DNA of 64,000 bases from DASZQY01 sp963843565 (GTDB taxonomy: Bacteria; Pseudomonadota; Alphaproteobacteria; Rhizobiales; Kaistiaceae). The translations under genes were made by a program, and so were the position numbers. A model generated the notes under the pieces. That model did no database searches. It was not told where the DNA came from and saw only the letters and a program-made list of their open reading frames with translations. Shown here piece by piece: positions 36,358 through 46,156 of the stretch. Each line of letters begins with the position of its first letter. The first letter of the stretch is position 1. The stretch is taken from assembly GCA_963843565.1 (NCBI GenBank), contig CAWJKY010000003.1, positions 806,001 through 870,000 on the forward strand, written 5' to 3'.

Positions 36358-36501
36358 GATCGTTTCCTCCCGTCCCGGCGGCGTGGCCCGGCGGCGACAG
36401 TCGCGCCAAGGTCGCGCCCGGCAATCGCTGCCACCTTTACACCGGCGCCAAACCCGGTGACAAACAGACCCTTGGGAGGCCGCCGTGAACGGGGGGCGGA
36501 C

Positions 36502-37404
36502 ATGCGGGCGACAGGAACGGAGCGCAGCCGGATTCTGCGCACGCGCAATCTGTTCAACGTCAGCGTGCAGGAAGTTTCCCTGCCCGCTGCGCGACGGGGC
36601 TCGCTTCTGCTGGTCAACGGAGCCTTCGCCTCGACGCGGGCCACGCGCGCCATCTGGTCTTTCCTGAACGGCTACGATCTCGTCCTCTACGACCTGCCGC
36701 ACATCGGAGAATCGAAGGCGCACAACGACCCGGGTCGACCGCTGAGCCTCGCGGACGAAGTCGACATCCTGATCGAGGTCGCCGCCAGCACGCAGCCGAC
36801 CTACATGCTCGCGATGTCGTGGGGCGGTGCCGCCGCGCTGCTGGCGCTCGCCGAAAACCGGTTGCCGGTGGAGAAGGCGATCGTGTGCTCATTCTCCGAC
36901 CGGCTCACGCCGCCGATGCGCGACCTGCTGGTCGCGCTCCGTGCCGACCTCGCCGCCCGCCGGTTCGACGCGGCGGCCGGCCTCATCACCGAAACACTCG
37001 GTGCGCACCTCCACCCGGCGCTGAAGCGGGCAAATCACGCCTACCTCAGCCGTTTCCTCGAAACCGAGCGCGTGCACATCACGCGCCACCTCGACCGGCT
37101 CCTGCCAATGGACCGGCCCATGCTCGACGGTGCGCTTGGCGGCATCGACACCGACCTTCTGTTCATGAACGGCGAACTTGACGTCTACACGCCGGCGGCC
37201 GACGCACGGCGCCTGGCCGCACAGATCGACGGGGCCACAGTCGCGGAGATGGCCGGCATGGGCCACTTCCTCGGCGTCGAGAGCAAGGCGAAAGGCGTCA
37301 AGGTGGGCCGCACCATCGACCGGTTCTTCGACGGCGCCACGGCAGGTGCCGCCGGCTGGCGAGCGCCCGCAGCGCGCCCGGCGATCAGAGCACGAACGGA
37401 ATGA
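36502..37404 (+). CDS. RhlA-like alpha/beta hydrolase (putative 3-hydroxyacyl-ACP acyltransferase)
   Basis: This 300-residue alpha/beta-hydrolase-fold protein matches the pattern of Pseudomonas RhlA, which condenses two 3-hydroxyacyl-ACPs into hydroxyalkanoyloxy-alkanoate lipids. Shared points are LLLVNGAFASTRA, DLPHIGESKAHN, a DEVDIL loop, the nucleophile elbow MSWGGAAALLAL, INGE/MNGELDVYTPAADARRL (acid) and GHFLGVESK (catalytic His). The start at 36502 follows a G-rich site; the frame is open further upstream through TfoX. There is no RhlB-type glycosyltransferase next to it, so the product may be a simple lipid or an ornithine-type precursor. It overlaps the convergent ICMT gene by 20 bases. 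Confidence 0.75.
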   Translation: MRATGTERSRILRTRNLFNVSVQEVSLPAARRGSLLLVNGAFASTRATRAIWSFLNGYDLVLYDLPHIGESKAHNDPGRPLSLADEVDILIEVAASTQPTYMLAMSWGGAAALLALAENRLPVEKAIVCSFSDRLTPPMRDLLVALRADLAARRFDAAAGLITETLGAHLHPALKRANHAYLSRFLETERVHITRHLDRLLPMDRPMLDGALGGIDTDLLFMNGELDVYTPAADARRLAAQIDGATVAEMAGMGHFLGVESKAKGVKVGRTIDRFFDGATAGAAGWRAPAARPAIRARTE

Positions 37405-37954
37405 TAGCCTTCACGCGTTCGCGATAAGCGGCGTACCGGGCGCCGAAAGTCTCGGCCATGAATCGTTCCTCTATGGAGAGCTTGTACCAGAAGCTTCCCC
37501 ACGCGAGGAGGACGGCGATCACGCCCCGCCATTCGCCGATGGCGAGCGCGGTGCCAATGAAAGCCAGGCCGAGGCCGGTGTAGATCGGGTGGCGCGTGAG
37601 CGCATAGGGACCAGCAACGATCAGCTCGTGGTCCTTCTTGACGGTCACGTCGCTGCTCCAGTTGGCGCCGAGCGTGATCCGCGCCCAGATCGCGAAACCC
37701 AGCCCGATGACAGTGACGACCAGACCGGCCCCGGCCACGCCGGCGCTCGCGGCGATGAACCGCCGATCGAGAAACGGGAAGATGTCACGATTGATGAGCA
37801 GCACGGCGGTGACCCACAGCGGCGCGCTATAGGCGAGTCGCTGCGGCCAGCCCGTGGTCCGCACGGCCGCCTTGACGCCCGCCGAGGAAATCATCCAGTA
37901 GCCGAGCCAGCCCACCCACAGGGCGCCGAACGAGTATGCGAAGAACATCGACAT
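37385..37954 (-). CDS. Isoprenylcysteine carboxyl methyltransferase (ICMT/PEMT-like) membrane protein
   Basis: A 189-residue membrane protein with about five helices and the signatures of the ICMT/phospholipid methyltransferase family: VAGPYALTRHPIYTGLGLAFIG, EERFMAETFGARYAAYRERV and PFVL at the C-terminus. Bacterial members often methylate phospholipids or unknown membrane substrates with S-adenosylmethionine. It starts 25 bases after the sufA stop on the same strand, so it ends the SUF transcript as far as can be seen. Its 3' end overlaps the convergent RhlA-like gene. Confidence 0.82.
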   Translation of the reverse strand: MSMFFAYSFGALWVGWLGYWMISSAGVKAAVRTTGWPQRLAYSAPLWVTAVLLINRDIFPFLDRRFIAASAGVAGAGLVVTVIGLGFAIWARITLGANWSSDVTVKKDHELIVAGPYALTRHPIYTGLGLAFIGTALAIGEWRGVIAVLLAWGSFWYKLSIEERFMAETFGARYAAYRERVKAIIPFVL

Positions 37955-37979
37955 CGCAGCGACACCTCCCCGAGGGAGG

Positions 37980-38360
37980 CTAGTGCGCGACTTCCGCGGC
38001 GCGCTCGGTCGCGGGCTTGAGTTCCACCGACTCGCCGCAGCCGCATGCCGAAACCTCGTTCGGGTTCTGGAACGTGAAGCCCGCGCGCAGCTTGGTCACC
38101 TCGAAATCCATGGTCGCGCCGAGCAGGAACAGCACCGCCTTGCGATCGACGAAGACGGTCACGCCATGCTCCTCGACCACATCGTCGGCCGGGTCCGGAG
38201 TCTCGACCGGATCGAGGGTGTAGGCCATGCCGGCGCAACCGGCGTTCTTCACGCCGACCCGGACGCCGACCAGATGCTTCTCGTTGCCGTCGACCAGTTC
38301 GCGCACGCGCTCCGCGGCGCGCTCGGTCAACGAGATCACGGACATCTTGGGACGGGGCAT
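37980..38360 (-). CDS. sufA: A-type iron-sulfur carrier SufA
   Basis: A 126-residue HesB/IscA-family scaffold/carrier. Cysteines are in conserved context: KNAGCAGMAYTLD and SACGCGESVEL. Compared with ErpA at 15.1 kb it has a distinct sequence and lies in the SUF operon, so SufA is the better name. It transfers clusters made by SufBCD. A 109-base gap and the xylanase gene separate it from sufT, so the operon is interrupted here. Confidence 0.92.
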   Translation of the reverse strand: MPRPKMSVISLTERAAERVRELVDGNEKHLVGVRVGVKNAGCAGMAYTLDPVETPDPADDVVEEHGVTVFVDRKAVLFLLGATMDFEVTKLRAGFTFQNPNEVSACGCGESVELKPATERAAEVAH

Positions 38361-38469
38361 GTCTTCACCGCTCCTGTGGGTCACAACCGGCCCGGACAAG
38401 CCGTAACATGGGCCGCATCGGGGTACGCGACAAGGTCCGCCGGCCCCTTGATTCCGCTCAATTCCGCGT

Positions 38470-39519
38470 TCATTCGGCGGCGAGCGCGGCGCGCATGGCG
38501 TCGTAGGCCGGCTTCGGCCGGTAGTCGGAGTCGAAGGGCAGCGCCGCGCCCATGCCGGCGAAGAAGCCCGGGATCCACGACGAGCCGTCGGTGAAGCCCC
38601 AGGTGACCAGCGTATGGCAATTGGGCGCCGCGATGCAGACGGCGGTGACGCCGCCGTAGGCATCGGCCTGCTGCTCAAGCGCATCGTCGGTCGCCGGGAC
38701 GGGCACGCGCACGTCGAGCTCGGTGATGGCCACGTCGAGGCCAAGCGCGGCGAGGCGCGCGGCGTTCTGGCGGTATTCGTCCCAGAAGTGGAACTCGTTG
38801 ACGAGGTGCATCTGCCAGCCGACGCCGTCGATCGGCACGCCCGCCTGCTTGAGATCCTTGACCAGCGCGTAGACCGCGTCCGACTTCGCGTTCATGCCTT
38901 CGGCGTTGTAGTCGTTGTAGAAGAGCTTCGCGGCCGGGTCCGCCTCATGGGCGAAGCGAAACGCAAGTGCGATGTAGTCCGGTCCGATCAGGCGATACCA
39001 GATCGTGTCCTGGCGCAGCTTGTCGTCGTCGCCCATCGCCTCGTTAACCACGTCCCACTGGGCCACCCTGCCCTTGTAGCGGCCGACCAGCGTGGCGATG
39101 TGGTCATGGAGAATGGCGATCGCCTCGTCGCGGCTGAAGTTGCCGGCGGTCAGCCACGCGGGATTCTGATTGTGCCAGGCGAGCGTGTGACCGCGCACCG
39201 CCATGCCGTTCGCTTCAGCGAAGGCGACCAGCGCGTCGGTATCGCCGAAATACCATCGGTCGCGGCCGATCTGGGTGCTCTCCCACTTGAACGCGTTCTC
39301 GGCGACGAGGATGTTGTATTCGCGCTTGAGCACGGCCTGGTAGGTCGGGTCGGACCGGAACGGCGCCATCGCTACGGCGGCGCCGATCTGGAGGCCGCGC
39401 TGAGCGGCAAGTGCACGCAGCGGCAGGTCGGCGGCAAACGCGGACATTCCGCCGGCCACCATCGCGACCGTGAGAGCAAGCATGGCGGCGCCTGTCCGCC
39501 GGAAGCGCGTCGCCCGCAT
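38470..39519 (-). CDS. Secreted GH10 endo-1,4-beta-xylanase
   Basis: A 349-residue glycoside hydrolase family 10 protein with a signal peptide (about residues 1-33, ending SAFAADLP). Catalytic residues lie in WDVVNEAM (acid/base Glu) and AITELDVRV (nucleophile Glu); VRGHTLAWHNQNPAWL and WGFTDGSSWIPG are typical of the fold. It should cleave xylan or related chains outside the cytoplasm. It is read from the ATG at 39519, eight bases after the sufT stop, in the middle of the SUF operon. No other carbohydrate genes are near, so the placement is odd and may reflect insertion. Confidence 0.92.
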   Translation of the reverse strand: MRATRFRRTGAAMLALTVAMVAGGMSAFAADLPLRALAAQRGLQIGAAVAMAPFRSDPTYQAVLKREYNILVAENAFKWESTQIGRDRWYFGDTDALVAFAEANGMAVRGHTLAWHNQNPAWLTAGNFSRDEAIAILHDHIATLVGRYKGRVAQWDVVNEAMGDDDKLRQDTIWYRLIGPDYIALAFRFAHEADPAAKLFYNDYNAEGMNAKSDAVYALVKDLKQAGVPIDGVGWQMHLVNEFHFWDEYRQNAARLAALGLDVAITELDVRVPVPATDDALEQQADAYGGVTAVCIAAPNCHTLVTWGFTDGSSWIPGFFAGMGAALPFDSDYRPKPAYDAMRAALAAE

Positions 39520-39527
39520 GGGCGCCT

Positions 39528-39971
39528 CTAGTACCAGTCGAGCGCCACCTTGGCCTCGTCGGACATGCGGTCCGGAGTCCACGGCGGGTCGTAGACCATG
39601 TTGACGGTGACGTTGCCGACCCCCGGCACGAGGCTGACGGCGTTTTCCACCCAGCCGGGCATCTCGCCGGCCACCGGACAGCCCGGTGCGGTCAGCGTCA
39701 TGTCGAGATCGATGTTGCGCTCGTCGTCGATGTCGACCCGGTAGATGAGCCCCAGCTCGTAGATGTCGGCGGGGATTTCGGGGTCGTAGACGGTCTTCAG
39801 CGCCGCCACGATGTCGCCGGTCAGCCGCTCCAGCTCGTCCGGAGGAATCGCCGAGCCGGTGGCATGGGGCGCCACCGACGCGCCATGCCGGTCCGCCGCC
39901 TCCAGCGGCGCTTCGGGGGCCGGAGCGGGCGTGGTGCCTTCGGTGGTTTCGGTATCAGACGAAGAAGTCAT
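39528..39971 (-). CDS. sufT: SufT, MIP18/DUF59-family iron-sulfur maturation factor
   Basis: A 147-residue protein with a variable Pro/Ala/Glu-rich N-terminus (about residues 1-45) and a MIP18 domain: ALKTVYDPEIPADIYELGLIYRVDI, MTLTAPGCPVAGEMP (conserved Cys) and a C-terminal VYDPPWTPDRMSDEAKVALDWY. SufT family proteins aid Fe-S protein maturation. The ATG at 39971 overlaps sufS by 17 bases, and the stop is eight bases before the xylanase start. Its position after sufS is standard in SUF operons. Confidence 0.92.
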   Translation of the reverse strand: MTSSSDTETTEGTTPAPAPEAPLEAADRHGASVAPHATGSAIPPDELERLTGDIVAALKTVYDPEIPADIYELGLIYRVDIDDERNIDLDMTLTAPGCPVAGEMPGWVENAVSLVPGVGNVTVNMVYDPPWTPDRMSDEAKVALDWY

Positions 39972-41196
39972 GGGCTTTGGTCAGGGCTTCGGCGAGGCGG
40001 TCGACCTCATCCATCGTATTGTAGAGCGCAAACGACGCGCGGCACGTGGCGGTCACGCCATATCGGGCGAGCAGCGGCTGGGCGCAATGGGTGCCGGCGC
40101 GCACGGCCACCCCCTCCCGGTCGATGATGGTGGAGATGTCGTGGGGGTGGGCGCCGGCCATGTTGAACGAGACGATGGCGCCCTTGCCCTTGGCGCTCCC
40201 GTAGATGGTCAGGCTGTTGATGCGCGACAGGCGCTCGTGGGCATAGGCGGCAAGTTCCGCCTCGTGGGCCACGATCCGCGCCCGCCCGATCGCCTCGACA
40301 TAGTCGAGCGCGACGCCCAGCCCGATCGCCTGCACGATCGGCGGCGTGCCCGCCTCGAAGCGGTGCGGCGGGTCGGCATAGGTGACGCGCTCGGTCGAAA
40401 CGTCGCCGATCATCTCGCCGCCGCCCATGTAGGGCGGCAGGGCCGCGAGCCGCTCGCGCTTTCCGTAGAGCACGCCGATCCCGGTTGGCCCGTAGAGCTT
40501 GTGGCCGGTGAAGGCATAGAAATCCGCGTCGAGGTCCTGAACGTCGACCGGCAGATGGACCGCCGCCTGGCTGCCGTCGACCAGCACCGGCACGCCGTTG
40601 GCATGGGCGATGCGGATGACCTCCTTCAGCGGCACGACCGTGCCGAGCACGTTCGACATGTGGGTGATCGCAACGATCTTGGTGCGCGGCGTCAGCAGCT
40701 TCTCGAATTCGTCGAGCAGGAACGTGCCGTCGTCGGCGACCGGCGCCCATTTGAGGACGGCGCCCTTGCGCTCGCGGTGATAATGCCACGGCACGATGTT
40801 GGAGTGGTGCTCCATGATCGACAGCACGATCTCGTCGCCCGCGCCGATCCCGTCGCGACCGAAGGCGTCGGCGACCAGGTTGATCGCCTCCGTGGCGTTG
40901 CGGGTAAAGACGATCTCGTCGGCGTGGGCGGCGTTGACGAAACGGCGCACGGTCTCGCGCGCCTTCTCGTAAGCCTCGGTGGCGGCGTTCGACAGGAAGT
41001 GCAGCCCGCGATGCACGTTGGCGTATTCATCGGTGTAGGCGTGCGCGACCGCGTCGATCACGGCTTGCGGCTTCTGCGCCGAGGCGCCGTTGTCGAGATA
41101 GACCAGCGGCTTGCCGTAGACCTCGCGCGAAAGAATCGGGAAGTCGCGGCGGATCGCGGCAACGTCGTAGGTCTCGGCGGTCAGTGGCGCGTTCAT
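39955..41196 (-). CDS. sufS: Cysteine desulfurase SufS
   Basis: This PLP enzyme draws sulfur from cysteine for Fe-S cluster assembly. The 413-residue type II desulfurase has VYLDNGASAQKPQAVIDA, the PLP-lysine segment FTGHKLYGPTGIGVLYG, HSNIVPW and the active-cysteine loop RAGTHCAQPLL. The start at 41196 matches the family and overlaps sufD by four bases. The operon also has a NifS/IscS-type desulfurase at 46.2 kb, so two sulfur donors are encoded together. Confidence 0.96.
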   Translation of the reverse strand: MNAPLTAETYDVAAIRRDFPILSREVYGKPLVYLDNGASAQKPQAVIDAVAHAYTDEYANVHRGLHFLSNAATEAYEKARETVRRFVNAAHADEIVFTRNATEAINLVADAFGRDGIGAGDEIVLSIMEHHSNIVPWHYHRERKGAVLKWAPVADDGTFLLDEFEKLLTPRTKIVAITHMSNVLGTVVPLKEVIRIAHANGVPVLVDGSQAAVHLPVDVQDLDADFYAFTGHKLYGPTGIGVLYGKRERLAALPPYMGGGEMIGDVSTERVTYADPPHRFEAGTPPIVQAIGLGVALDYVEAIGRARIVAHEAELAAYAHERLSRINSLTIYGSAKGKGAIVSFNMAGAHPHDISTIIDREGVAVRAGTHCAQPLLARYGVTATCRASFALYNTMDEVDRLAEALTKAHDFFV

Positions 41197-42527
41197 GACG
41201 CCCCGCCCCTCTTTTCGAGCCAGCGCGACACCACGTTCTTCAGCGCCGCGCCGATTTCTTCGTCGCCGAGCGCGTCGATCGCGGCATCCAGGAAAGCCTC
41301 GATCAGCAGCCGCTCCGCCTCGGCCCGCGGCACGCCGCGCGCCATCAGGTAGAACAGCTGATCGGCGTCGATGCGGCCGGCGGTCGAGCCGTGCCCGCAC
41401 TGGACGTCGTCCGCGAAGATTTCAAGTTCCGGCTTGGAGTCGAACTCGGCGCCCTCGGAAAGCAGCAGCGCTTGGCTCATCATCTTGGCGTCGGTCTTCT
41501 GGGCGTCGGGCTCGACGACGATCTTGCCCTGGAAGACGCCGCGCGCCTCGCCGTCGGCGACGCTTTTGAAGAGCACCCGCGTGTTGGCGCCGGGCAGCGC
41601 GTGGTCGATCAGCAAGGTCACGTCGGCGTGCTGCTTGCCGGCCATCATGCCGGCGCCGTGCAGACCGGCGCGGGCATGGCTGCCACCAGTCGAAAGAAAC
41701 GTCTGCTGGCGCGAGATCGCCGCCCCGGCGGTCACTGTCAGGTGATCGATCTCGGCGCGCGGGCTGAGCGAAAGGAACGTGGTGCCGATGTGCAGCGCCA
41801 TGTCACCCTCGGCCTGCACACGGGCGTAGCGGGCGCGGGCGCCCTCCTCGATGGTCACGGCGGTGGCGGCGTTGACCTGATAGTCGGCGCCGTCCGGGCC
41901 CTGATAGGTCTCGACGATGCGCGCGTTCGCTTCGGCCCCGACGTGGACGCTGCTGCGCACGGTCGCGGCGCCCGGACCGGTCATGATGTGGACGATCTGG
42001 ATGGGCCGCTCGAGAAGCGTCCGGTCATGAATCGTGATGTCGACCCCGTCGGTGACGAACGCGGCGTTCAGCGCGACGGCGATATCGGCAGCCGCCATGC
42101 CCGGTGCATCGAGGATGCCCGGCGCGTCGTGGGTGAGCACGTTGGCGGCGGTCTGCACGCTGACCCCGGCGTCTTCCAGCGCGGCGGTGTCGGAGAGCCC
42201 GGCCATGAAATATCCGTCGGCGAGGACCAGCCGATAGCGGTCGACGCCGGCAAGCGGATCGCGAAGCGCGGTCAGCGCAGCGCGCACCGTCTCTTCGTCC
42301 GGCGGGCTGGTCGGCTTCGCCGCCTTGCGCACCAGCGCGCGCAGGTCCGTGTATTTCCATTCCTCGATCCGCCGGTGCGGAAGGCCGGCGCGGCGGAACA
42401 CGTCGAAGGCGGCGTCGCGACGGGCGCGCACATCGGCGCCGCCGGGCAGCCCGGCGTGGATCGCCTCGAACGTCTCGGCGATCGACTTCTCGGCCTCGGT
42501 GCGGATGGTGCGCGCTTCCGCCGTCAT
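41193..42527 (-). CDS. sufD: Fe-S cluster assembly protein SufD
   Basis: SufD pairs with SufB in the SufBC2D scaffold. The 444-residue protein has the N-terminal HRRIEEWKYTDLRALV, the central beta-helix with RAGLHGAGMM and LPGANTRVLFKSVADGEARGVFQGKIVVEPDAQKTDA split across the usual segment, and the closing DVQCGHGSTAGRIDADQLFYLMARGVP with the conserved HGST region. Length is typical. It overlaps sufS by four bases and starts four bases after sufC. Confidence 0.95.
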   Translation of the reverse strand: MTAEARTIRTEAEKSIAETFEAIHAGLPGGADVRARRDAAFDVFRRAGLPHRRIEEWKYTDLRALVRKAAKPTSPPDEETVRAALTALRDPLAGVDRYRLVLADGYFMAGLSDTAALEDAGVSVQTAANVLTHDAPGILDAPGMAAADIAVALNAAFVTDGVDITIHDRTLLERPIQIVHIMTGPGAATVRSSVHVGAEANARIVETYQGPDGADYQVNAATAVTIEEGARARYARVQAEGDMALHIGTTFLSLSPRAEIDHLTVTAGAAISRQQTFLSTGGSHARAGLHGAGMMAGKQHADVTLLIDHALPGANTRVLFKSVADGEARGVFQGKIVVEPDAQKTDAKMMSQALLLSEGAEFDSKPELEIFADDVQCGHGSTAGRIDADQLFYLMARGVPRAEAERLLIEAFLDAAIDALGDEEIGAALKNVVSRWLEKRGGAS

Positions 42528-42531
42528 GGGC

Positions 42532-43290
42532 TCAGGCCGCCGCTCCGGTGAATTGGGCGTAGCCCTTCGCTTCCAGTTCGAGCGCCAGCGCCTTGCCGCC
42601 GGTCTTCACGATCCGCCCGGCGGAAAGCACGTGGACGACGTCGGGCACGATGTAGTTCAGCAGCCGCTGATAGTGGGTGATGACGATGGTCGAACGGTCG
42701 GGCGCCTTCAGCGCGTTGACCCCGTCGGCGACCACCCGCAGCGCGTCGATGTCGAGGCCGGAGTCGGTCTCGTCCATGACACAGAGCGACGGCGCCAGCA
42801 GCGCCATCTGCATGATTTCGTTGCGCTTCTTCTCGCCGCCGGAGAAGCCGACGTTGAGGGGTCGGCGCAGCATTTCCTGCGTCACGTTGAGCTTGTCGGC
42901 GACCTCGCGGACCTTGCGCATGAAGTCGGGCGTCGACATTTCGTCGAGGCCGTTCTTCTTGCGCTGGGCGTTCAGAGCCGCCTTCAGGAAGGTCATGGTG
43001 GCCACGCCGGGAATCTCGAGCGGGTACTGGAATGCGAGGAAGACGCCCTTCACGGCGCGCTCGTCGATCGCCATGGCGAGCAGGTCCTCGCCCTTGTAGG
43101 TGATCGACCCTTCGGTGACCGCGTAGTCTTCCTTGCCGGCCATCACGTAGGCAAGCGTCGACTTGCCGGAGCCGTTCGGCCCCATGATGGCGTGCACCTC
43201 GCCTTCGTTCACGGTCAGGTCGATCCCCTTGAGGATCTCGCGATCGTCGATGGCGACGTGAAGGTTCCTGATCTCAAGCAGTGCGGTCAT
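42532..43290 (-). CDS. sufC: Fe-S cluster assembly ATPase SufC
   Basis: SufC is the ABC-type ATPase of the SufBC2D scaffold. The 252-residue protein has Walker A GPNGSGKSTLAYVMAG, the signature FSGGEKKRNEIMQ, Walker B LCVMDETDSGLD (the D-E-T-D-S-G-L-D form typical of SufC) and the C-terminal ITHYQRLLNYIVPD. It lies seven bases downstream of the second cupin and four bases before sufD, on the same strand. Confidence 0.96.
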   Translation of the reverse strand: MTALLEIRNLHVAIDDREILKGIDLTVNEGEVHAIMGPNGSGKSTLAYVMAGKEDYAVTEGSITYKGEDLLAMAIDERAVKGVFLAFQYPLEIPGVATMTFLKAALNAQRKKNGLDEMSTPDFMRKVREVADKLNVTQEMLRRPLNVGFSGGEKKRNEIMQMALLAPSLCVMDETDSGLDIDALRVVADGVNALKAPDRSTIVITHYQRLLNYIVPDVVHVLSAGRIVKTGGKALALELEAKGYAQFTGAAA

Positions 43291-43297
43291 GCGGTTC

Positions 43298-43795
43298 CTA
43301 CTCTTCGCCTTCCCAGTAGTCCTGCGGCGTGATCTTGCCCATCGCCCGGATGGTCGCCGTGCGGAAATCGCGGTTCTTGATGCCGGCCGCGATCGCGACC
43401 TTGCCGGTGTCCGGATATTCGACGATGTCGACGCCGCCGTGCGAGGAAGACAGCGCCAGATAGCGCAGGTTCTCGGTTCCGGTGTTGACGAGCTGGTGTG
43501 CCTCGCCGCCCGCTGGCGCCGCGACGATGTCGCCGGCTTTCACCGGGAAGGTGTCGGCGCCGTAGCGATACTCGCCGCTGCCCGACACGATGAAGAAGGC
43601 TTCCTCGATGATGTGATGGCGGTGAAACGGCCAGGCGCGTTTTCCCGGCGGCACGCTCAGCACCGAGACGCCGAGGGTGGTCAGTCCGAGGCTGCCACCG
43701 ACGCTCTTGGTCAGCGCCTGGAACGACTTGCCGTGCGCCTGTTCCTTGAGCTCCACGTCGTCGATGTTGGAAATGAGGTCCTTCGCGTCGCTCAT
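43298..43795 (-). CDS. Cupin-domain protein (second of tandem pair)
   Basis: A 165-residue single-domain cupin with a motif-1 His set (WPFHRHHIIEEAFFIVSGSGEYRYG) and motif 2 (VKAGDIVAAPAGGEAHQLVNTG), the pattern of a metal-bound small-molecule or sugar cupin. It ends KITPQDYWEGEE and overlaps the first cupin as ATGA, so it is co-translated. It resembles the first cupin along its whole length, indicating tandem duplication. It sits between sufB and sufC, where cupins are not a usual part of SUF. The ligand is unknown; metal or thiol binding would suit the context. Confidence 0.85.
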   Translation of the reverse strand: MSDAKDLISNIDDVELKEQAHGKSFQALTKSVGGSLGLTTLGVSVLSVPPGKRAWPFHRHHIIEEAFFIVSGSGEYRYGADTFPVKAGDIVAAPAGGEAHQLVNTGTENLRYLALSSSHGGVDIVEYPDTGKVAIAAGIKNRDFRTATIRAMGKITPQDYWEGEE

Positions 43796-44290
43796 TCCTC
43801 GCCCTCCCAATAGTCGACGGCCGTTTCCTTCCGGCCGATGTAGCGGAACAGCCGCGTCGCGCCATCGGCGGCGCGCACGGTCGCGATGAACTTGCCCGAG
43901 TTCGGGTAGCTCGACGATTTCGGTGCCCTTCATCTCGGTCGAAAAGCTCAGGTACTTCAGAACCTTGTCGCCGTCGTTGATGATCTGGTGGGCGACTTCG
44001 GGGCCGCCCGGCGGCGCCGCGCAGACGTCGCCGGCGCGGATCGGATAGGTGTCCTTGCCGAAGCGGTACGTGCCGGTTCCCTCGATGATGAAGAAGAGCT
44101 CGTGCTGGGCGTGATGGACGTGGAAGGGAAACGCGCGCTTGCCCGGCGGCACCTCGTTGTACATGCAGCCGACGCCGGTGCCGCCGAGCGCCAGCCCGAC
44201 CTCGCCAAGCTTCGCCGCGAACTTCGTGCCGTTGCCGTGGTCCCTGAGCGGCACATCGGCGATGTTGACCACCGGCTTCTCCGTGCTCAT
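43792..44290 (-). pseudogene. Cupin-domain protein (first of tandem pair) with one-base frameshift
   Basis: The first copy reads MSTEKPVVNIADVPLRDHG from 44290 with a good cupin core (FPFHVHHAQHELFFIIEG, IRAGDVCAAPPGG). After GTEIVEL the frame goes out of register: one extra base at 43909 (a G on the plus strand) shifts it. Removing it gives IVEYPNSGKFIATVRAADG and a natural end YWEGEE then TGA at 43792, like the second copy. As sequenced, translation would run in frame into the second cupin (a fused open frame ending at 43298). A sequencing error, a real frameshift, or programmed slippage are all possible. The gene follows the two-helix membrane gene by an ATGA overlap. Confidence 0.72.
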
Positions 44291-44573
44291 CGCCCGCTCC
44301 GCTCGCGCCTGTAGTCCAGGACCGTCCGGGTCTTGTCGCCGTGAGCGAGCGACGCCCACAGGAAGGCCCCGCCGCCGACGATCGCGATCGCCGCGTAGAC
44401 GATCACGCCGAGGGCGACGTTTCCCTGCATCATGAGCATGGTGAAGAGCAGCGCGCCGATCGCCATCGCCGCCACGAAGCCGGCGACCACATACCAGCCT
44501 TCGCGGCTCACCGGGGTCATGCGCGTGCCCGGGCCGCCCCTGTCGCTGAGCTTCGCGAACCAGACGGCGCGGC

Positions 44574-44577
<4 letters not shown>
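44287..44577 (-). CDS. Two-helix membrane protein inside the SUF operon
   Basis: A 96-residue protein read from a GTG at 44577 that overlaps the sufB stop as GTGA; its own stop overlaps the first cupin start as ATGA. Two hydrophobic helices (about residues 29-50 and 54-75: YVVAGFVAAMAIGALLFTML and GVIVYAAIAIVGGGAFLWAS) are followed by a basic C-terminus (LDYRRERSGR). An ATG 19 codons in could also start it. Family unknown. The tight coupling to sufB and the cupins suggests a shared role in the membrane or a co-regulated accessory. Confidence 0.7.
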
Positions 44578-46043
<1,466 letters not shown>

Positions 46044-46156
46044 TCCTTCACTCCATCCACTGCGGTTTCAAGGACCGCGGGCGAGCACTCAGTACTCTCC
46101 ACGCAATGCCGGACGGAAAACCGGTATCCAATTTCCCTGGCATTGCTTGGGGCGGC

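Noticed and set aside
35986..36501. 172-codon N-terminal extension of the RhlA-like protein
   Set aside because: The added part is the reverse of the TfoX gene and lacks any hydrolase-like sequence; the ATG at 36502 gives the right family length.
43298..44359. Genuine two-cupin fusion gene starting at 44359
   Set aside because: The region after GTEIVEL is out of register relative to the paralogue, the original start is at 44290, and a one-base error or mutation explains the fusion better. Kept as a finding, not as a gene.
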